DNA of 64,000 bases from Staphylococcus sp. M0911. GTDB taxonomy: Bacteria > Bacillota > Bacilli > Staphylococcales > Staphylococcaceae. This document shows positions 60,661-64,000 of this stretch, piece by piece. Both the position numbers and the translations under genes were made by a program. Numbering within the stretch: the stretch's first letter is position 1; each line of letters starts with the position of its first letter. Below the pieces are notes generated by a model. It did no database searches. It had not been told where the DNA came from and was given only the letters and a program-made list of their open reading frames with translations. The stretch is from NCBI RefSeq assembly GCF_003491325.1, contig NZ_CP022881.1, positions 2,232,001 to 2,296,000 of the forward strand, in the 5' to 3' direction.

Positions 60661-60800
60661 ACTAAATTCATATAATCTTTTACTTCAAAGACACAAATGA
60701 GTCACGTTTCAATTAAAAACTGCCCCTTTATTAGGCATATAAAACTGTCAGCACTGCGTTGTTCAATTCCGTCTTAACGTCGCTATATAAAAAGGCAAAT

Positions 60801-60842
60801 AAAAAAGGCAAATACTCATCATAAAATGAATACTTGCCTTTT
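60801..60842 (-). terminator. tRNA-Ser terminator
   Basis: Long hairpin AAAAGGCAAGTATTCAT / ATGAGTATTTGCCTTTT, then T-rich on the minus strand, about 30 bases after tRNA-Ser. The rest of 60661-60800 holds no gene. Confidence 0.8.
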
Positions 60843-60873
60843 ATATCTATTAGTCTTGGATTTAAAATTCTAA

Positions 60874-60966
60874 TGGCGGAGGAAGAGGGATTCGAACCCC
60901 CGCGGCCCGTTAAGGCCCTGTCGGTTTTCAAGACCGATCCCTTCAGCCGGACTTGGGTATTCCTCC
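60874..60966 (-). tRNA. tRNA-Ser (TGA)
   Basis: 93-base class II tRNA with encoded CCA, anticodon TGA, acceptor GGAGGAA, long variable arm. It stands alone with its own promoter and terminator. No integrated element flanks its 3' end. Confidence 0.95.
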
Positions 60967-60982
60967 ATTGAACACAATAATT

Positions 60983-61011
60983 ATCATATAATAGTGTTCA
61001 TTAAAAGTCAA
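60983..61011 (-). promoter_or_regulatory. Promoter for tRNA-Ser
   Basis: Minus strand TTGACT (61006-61011) and TATGAT (60983-60988) with a 17-base spacer. Its -35 lies just before the gltD stop at 61019. Confidence 0.75.
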
Positions 61012-61018
61012 TTCTTTT

Positions 61019-62482
61019 TTACACTAGAATTTCTTGGTTTAAATACGTTTCAACTGCATCAGCTACGGCTCTACCTTCTTTAATAGCCCATACAACAAGA
61101 CTAGGTCCTCTTCGTGCATCCCCAGCAGCAAAGATCTTCGAATGATTCGTTCTAAAGTCTTTGTCATTAGCCACAATTTTGTTTCGTTCGGTTTTAATAC
61201 CAAATGATTGTGGAATGGTGATTTCAGTACCTATAAAGCCAATGGAAAGTATAACTAAATCTGCTGGCCAAAATCGTTCTGGTCCATCTTCCATCACCGT
61301 ACCGTCTTCAGTCTCTCTTAATATTTGTGTATAAAGCCCTCTCACTTTCCCAGTATCGTCCACATCATATCTCATTGTTTGAACACCATATGCACGTGGC
61401 TCTTTACCAAATTTCGCTTCACATTCTTTATGTGCATAATCCATTTTGAATACTGGTAAGGCAAGTGGCCACGATGTATTGGTTTCAAAAGTGATTTCTT
61501 CAGGAAGTTTCGTAAACTTATTGAACTGCACAATGGATTTACAATTTTCACGCAACGCTGTTGCCACGCAATCTGCCCCCGTATCTCCTGCACCAATAAT
61601 AATGACATTCTTATCTTTAGCTGAGATAGTTACTTCGTCAATTTCACCAGTTAAAAATCGTGTTTGTTCTGTTAAATAATCCATTGCAAAGTGAATACCA
61701 TAACCCATACGTCCCTCTAACGGTAAATCTCTAGCATTCTGTGAACCTGTGCATAAAATAATAGCATCATATGTTGATTCTAAATCTTCACGACTGATAT
61801 CGACACCAATTTCAATGCCAGTTTTAAACTGAATGCCAGCTTCTTTCATTAATTTAATACGACGTCTTACCACATCTTTATCTAATTTCATGTTAGGAAT
61901 ACCATACATCAATAAGCCACCGGGTTCCTTAGCTCGTTCATATACTGTGACCTTATAGCCTCTATGGTTAAGTTCATCAGCTGCTGTCAACCCAGCTGGT
62001 CCACTTCCTACGATAGCAACACTTTGCCCTCTATCCGCTTCAGGATATTTTGGCTTAACCCATCCATTTTCATATGCTTCATCAATAATTGTACGTTCAA
62101 TTCCTTTAATAGCTACTGAATTCCGATTAATTTTCATCACACATGATTGTTCGCATGGTGCTGGACATACACGTCCAGTAAATTCTGGAAAATTGTTCGT
62201 TTCACTAAGTCTATCGTATGCTGCTTTAAAATCTCCTCGATAAACTAAATCGTTCCATTCCGGAATATAGTTGCCGATGGGGCATCCTATCGTTTCAAAA
62301 CCATAGGATAATCCACTTTGACAAAAAGGTGTACCGCAGTCCATACATCTCGCCCCTTGAGTAGATGCATCTTCCTTTGTAAAACGTTGTTGAAATGCAT
62401 GATGATTTGAAAGACGATCAATCAAAGACAATTCTGCTAATGCTTGCTTTTCATATTTCATAAACCCTTTAAATTCGCCCAT
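61019..62482 (-). CDS. gltD: Glutamate synthase small subunit
   Basis: FAD and iron-sulfur subunit passing electrons from NADPH to GltB. 487 residues. Cysteine clusters are visible in CMDCGTPFCQ, GCPIGN, and CPAPCEQSC. The FAD loop GSGPAGLTAADEL is near residue 157 and the NADPH-binding GAGDTGADCVA near 297. The gene starts 15 bases after gltB stops, so they form an operon. ATG follows AGAGGGA. Confidence 0.96.
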   Translation of the reverse strand: MGEFKGFMKYEKQALAELSLIDRLSNHHAFQQRFTKEDASTQGARCMDCGTPFCQSGLSYGFETIGCPIGNYIPEWNDLVYRGDFKAAYDRLSETNNFPEFTGRVCPAPCEQSCVMKINRNSVAIKGIERTIIDEAYENGWVKPKYPEADRGQSVAIVGSGPAGLTAADELNHRGYKVTVYERAKEPGGLLMYGIPNMKLDKDVVRRRIKLMKEAGIQFKTGIEIGVDISREDLESTYDAIILCTGSQNARDLPLEGRMGYGIHFAMDYLTEQTRFLTGEIDEVTISAKDKNVIIIGAGDTGADCVATALRENCKSIVQFNKFTKLPEEITFETNTSWPLALPVFKMDYAHKECEAKFGKEPRAYGVQTMRYDVDDTGKVRGLYTQILRETEDGTVMEDGPERFWPADLVILSIGFIGTEITIPQSFGIKTERNKIVANDKDFRTNHSKIFAAGDARRGPSLVVWAIKEGRAVADAVETYLNQEILV

Positions 62483-62497
62483 GATAATCCCTCTTTC

Positions 62498-64000
62498 TTA
62501 ATAAACTACTGCTGGTTTTAATGTCTCATCAACACTTGAACTGTTATCATTAAATGCCGCTAACATAGCATCGTCTTTTCTACTATGTTGACGTAATTGA
62601 ATATCAATTTTTTGCATCATTAATTTATAATCTTTAGGTATCACTTTGACAACTAGATTTTTTATGTCATCGAAATGTTGTAATATATCTTGCGCCTTTG
62701 AACTATGTGTATATTTCACATGACTCTCAAGCATTTTCTTAATAAACTGCATTTCTTCGTCATACATAACTTCACTAAATTCCAAAGTATTAAGTGCATG
62801 TTGCGTCTTAAATTGACTGATATCACTTGGAAATACATAACTTACGCCACCACTCATACCTTGACCGAAGTTCTTTCCTACATCGCCAAGTATTAATACG
62901 TGGCCGCCTGTCATATATTCAAGTCCATGATCACCAATACCTTCAACTACCACATCGGCACCACTATTTCTAATACAGAAACGTTCTCCGGCTTTACCAT
63001 TAATAAAAGCTTTACCTTTTGATGCACCATAGAAGCATACGTTTCCTGCTATGATTTCATTTTCACGTAATGAATTAGGTGCTTGTACAATGACTGTACC
63101 ACCTGACAAACCTTTACCGACATAGTCATTGGCATCTCCATTATGATGTATCGTTAATCCTTTTGGCGCAAAAGCAGCCAAACTTTGACCAGCATGGCCA
63201 TCCGTATTAACATAAATCGTATCTTCTGGTAATCCTTTTTCCCCATATTGTTTAGCAATCGCACTACCAGTAATCACGCCAACATCACGTTGAACGTTCT
63301 TAATGGTATAACTTCCTGAAAATGCATGACCTGCCTCTATACTTTGTTTGGCATCTGGATATAGATAATTCAAATCAAAACCTTCATCTAATTGGTGATT
63401 CTGTGCTATTTCCTTAGTATTAGGACCATCAGCTATGTTGATTAATCGTTCGATTTCAACAGATGCTGCTTTTGTTCCTGGTTTAATATGAGAAGAACGT
63501 TGTAATAAGTCTGTTCGTCCTACTAATTCTTCAACTGTTCTCAATCCTAATGATGCAAGTATTTCACGTAATTCTTCTGCAATAAAATACATAAAATGTA
63601 CAACATGTTGTGCTTTTCCTTTAAATAAAGCACGTAAATCTTTGTTTTGAGTAGCAACTCCTACTGGACATGTATCCTTATGACAAACACGCATCATAAC
63701 ACATCCCAAAACCACTAAAGGTGCTGTTGCAAATCCAAATTCTTCCGCTCCAAGCGCACATGCATACGCTACATCTTTACCAGTAAGCAATTTACCATCT
63801 GTTTCTAACTTTACTCGACTTCGTAAATCATTTAATTTCAAAGTTTGATGTGTTTCAGCCAAACCTATTTCCCAAGGCACACCCGCATGTTGAATACTAG
63901 TTTTAGGCGAAGCACCTGTTCCACCGTCATAGCCACTGATGACAATTTTATCTGCAAACGCTTTTGCTACCCCTGATGCAATGGTTCCCACACCTGTTTT
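62498..64000 (-). CDS. gltB: Glutamate synthase large subunit, C-terminal part (cut by window edge)
   Basis: About 500 codons of the 3' part of GltB, open to the right edge. VISGYDGGTGASP is the FMN-domain glycine-rich region, followed by CVMMRVCHKDTCPVG with the [3Fe-4S] cysteines, and then the GXGXG beta-helix domain (GNVCFYGASKGKAFINGKAG). An apparent start at 63991 is an internal GTG; the frame continues as KTGVG upstream. GltB with GltD converts 2-oxoglutarate and glutamine to two glutamates. Confidence 0.96.
   Translation of the reverse strand, partial: KTGVGTIASGVAKAFADKIVISGYDGGTGASPKTSIQHAGVPWEIGLAETHQTLKLNDLRSRVKLETDGKLLTGKDVAYACALGAEEFGFATAPLVVLGCVMMRVCHKDTCPVGVATQNKDLRALFKGKAQHVVHFMYFIAEELREILASLGLRTVEELVGRTDLLQRSSHIKPGTKAASVEIERLINIADGPNTKEIAQNHQLDEGFDLNYLYPDAKQSIEAGHAFSGSYTIKNVQRDVGVITGSAIAKQYGEKGLPEDTIYVNTDGHAGQSLAAFAPKGLTIHHNGDANDYVGKGLSGGTVIVQAPNSLRENEIIAGNVCFYGASKGKAFINGKAGERFCIRNSGADVVVEGIGDHGLEYMTGGHVLILGDVGKNFGQGMSGGVSYVFPSDISQFKTQHALNTLEFSEVMYDEEMQFIKKMLESHVKYTHSSKAQDILQHFDDIKNLVVKVIPKDYKLMMQKIDIQLRQHSRKDDAMLAAFNDNSSSVDETLKPAVVY

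Noticed and set aside
60731-60931. ORF of 66 codons near tRNA-Ser
   Set aside because: It includes half of the tRNA and its terminator; no ribosome site.
60874-60966. tRNA-Ser as an integration site
   Set aside because: No direct repeat of the 3' end, integrase or phage-like gene nearby; gltD and tre flank it on both sides.

Overview
This 64 kb window is a stretch of housekeeping chromosome from a Staphylococcus, most likely a coagulase-negative species. AT-rich coding DNA, the 16S/23S sequence, protein sequences that read as Staphylococcus orthologues throughout, and the gene order gltB-gltD / tre / ffs / dnaX-ybaB-recR / rrn / tmk / metG / spoVG / mfd / ftsH / fol / lysS / rrn all point there. 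A spermidine acetyltransferase (speG) as an ordinary chromosomal neighbour of tmk argues against a typical S. aureus. The species was not resolved by reading. Every confident gene lies on the minus strand, so the window is transcribed right to left, consistent with a chromosome origin lying beyond the right edge.

Layout from left to right (opposite to transcription). 1-9736: two rRNA operons in tandem. Operon A (16S plus the 5' half of 23S) runs off the left edge. Operon B is a 5S - eight tRNAs (Val, Thr, Lys, Gly, Leu, Arg, Pro, Ala) - 16S - 23S - 5S unit. 10091-18861: lysS; folP-folB-folK; cysK; hslO; tilS-hpt-ftsH. 20218-28489: yabR, then the overlapping chain pth-mfd-flippase-yabN(mazG)-rqcP-divIC. 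28542-37589: rplY, prs, glmU, ispE-purR-ridA-spoVG, veg, rnmV-rsmA, tatD. 37617-46828: metG, then holB-ricT-yabA-methyltransferase-GIY-YIG-rsmI, and speG-decarboxylase-tmk-pstA. 47049-52383: rRNA operon C with tRNA-Ile in its spacer and a decayed second 5S behind it. 52856-56597: dnaX-ybaB-recR, a GNAT gene and the SRP RNA. 56684-60660: the trehalose operon treP-treC-treR with its operator. 60874-64000: tRNA-Ser, gltD and the 3' part of gltB.

The genes cover translation (rRNA, tRNA, LysRS, MetRS, rRNA and tRNA modification, peptidyl-tRNA recycling, RqcP), DNA replication and repair (DnaX, HolB, YabA, RecR, Mfd, Tmk), folate, cysteine, glutamate, PRPP and cell-wall precursor synthesis, and trehalose uptake. 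Most starts follow a clear AGGAGG-type ribosome binding site. Several genes use TTG or GTG, and eight ORFs read better from an internal ATG than from the longest in-frame start; those starts have been corrected here.

I see no prophage, insertion sequence, CRISPR array or defence system, and no convincing new system. The parts that reward a second look are the rRNA loci (tandem 5.3 kb repeat, a 5S with a paired base change, a broken 5S with duplicated terminator), a frame-broken coding remnant between folK and lysS, the speG-decarboxylase pair, the trehalose control region, and the non-canonical TilS nucleotide loop.
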